Shown here piece by piece: positions 5,165-5,203 of a stretch of 5,203 nt of DNA; position 1 is the first letter of the stretch, and each line of letters opens with the position of its first letter. Below the pieces are notes generated by a model. It saw nothing but the letters and a program-made list of their open reading frames with translations. It searched no databases and was not told where the DNA came from. The translations under genes were made by a program, and so were the position numbers. The stretch comes from Promethearchaeota archaeon (GTDB taxonomy: Archaea > Asgardarchaeota > Lokiarchaeia > Sigynarchaeales > SOKP01): positions 1-5,203 of the forward strand of contig JAHLWV010000189.1 in NCBI GenBank assembly GCA_019057735.1, read 5' to 3'.

Positions 5165-5203
5165 GAGTATAAATAAAATTAGAAGATTTAATTATTTTAT
5201 TAC
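5165..5203 (-). other. AT-rich upstream region of tyrS
   Basis: The 39 bases before the tyrS ATG are almost all A and T, with no Shine-Dalgarno site. AATTAAAT-like sequence about 26-32 bases upstream sits where a TATA box of a leaderless transcript would be, but the composition makes a specific call unsafe. Confidence 0.3.

Overview
The window is AT-rich, intron-free and compact, with four substantial complete protein genes and one long partial gene. It looks archaeal: an archaeal/eukaryotic-type tyrosyl-tRNA synthetase, TATA-like boxes at the distance from start codons expected for archaeal promoters, Shine-Dalgarno sites before some genes only, and T-runs rather than GC hairpins after genes. 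A very long leucine-rich-repeat (LRR) protein next to a phosphodiesterase that resembles eukaryotic Vps29 suggests an Asgard archaeon, perhaps Lokiarchaeia-like. That placement is inference from gene content only; no rRNA or other marker is present.

Layout: bases 1-1339 (minus) hold the N-terminal 446 codons of an LRR protein whose 3' end lies outside the window. Bases 1340-1511 are a promoter/terminator region with a possible 17-codon reading frame on the plus strand. Bases 1512-2708 (minus) encode an intact iron-dependent alcohol dehydrogenase. Bases 2709-2863 are a divergent promoter region with a small inverted repeat. Bases 2864-3292 (plus) encode a 142-residue protein that is probably SCP2-like. 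After a 29-base convergent gap, bases 3322-3948 (minus) encode a Vps29/YfcE-type metallophosphoesterase. Bases 4028-5164 (minus) encode tyrosyl-tRNA synthetase, with 39 bases of upstream sequence remaining.

The genes do not form an obvious pathway. Four of the five read on the minus strand, but gaps of 79-172 bases and separate promoter-like boxes suggest mostly single-gene transcription. Functions are mixed: translation (TyrRS), redox metabolism (Fe-ADH), a possible lipid-binding protein, a phosphodiesterase fold that eukaryotes use in retromer, and an LRR scaffold. I see no mobile element, CRISPR array, tRNA or rRNA. The points most worth following up are the Vps29-like protein with an intact metal site, the LRR protein whose C-terminal part is unseen, and the short reading frame with promoter and ribosome site between the LRR and ADH genes.
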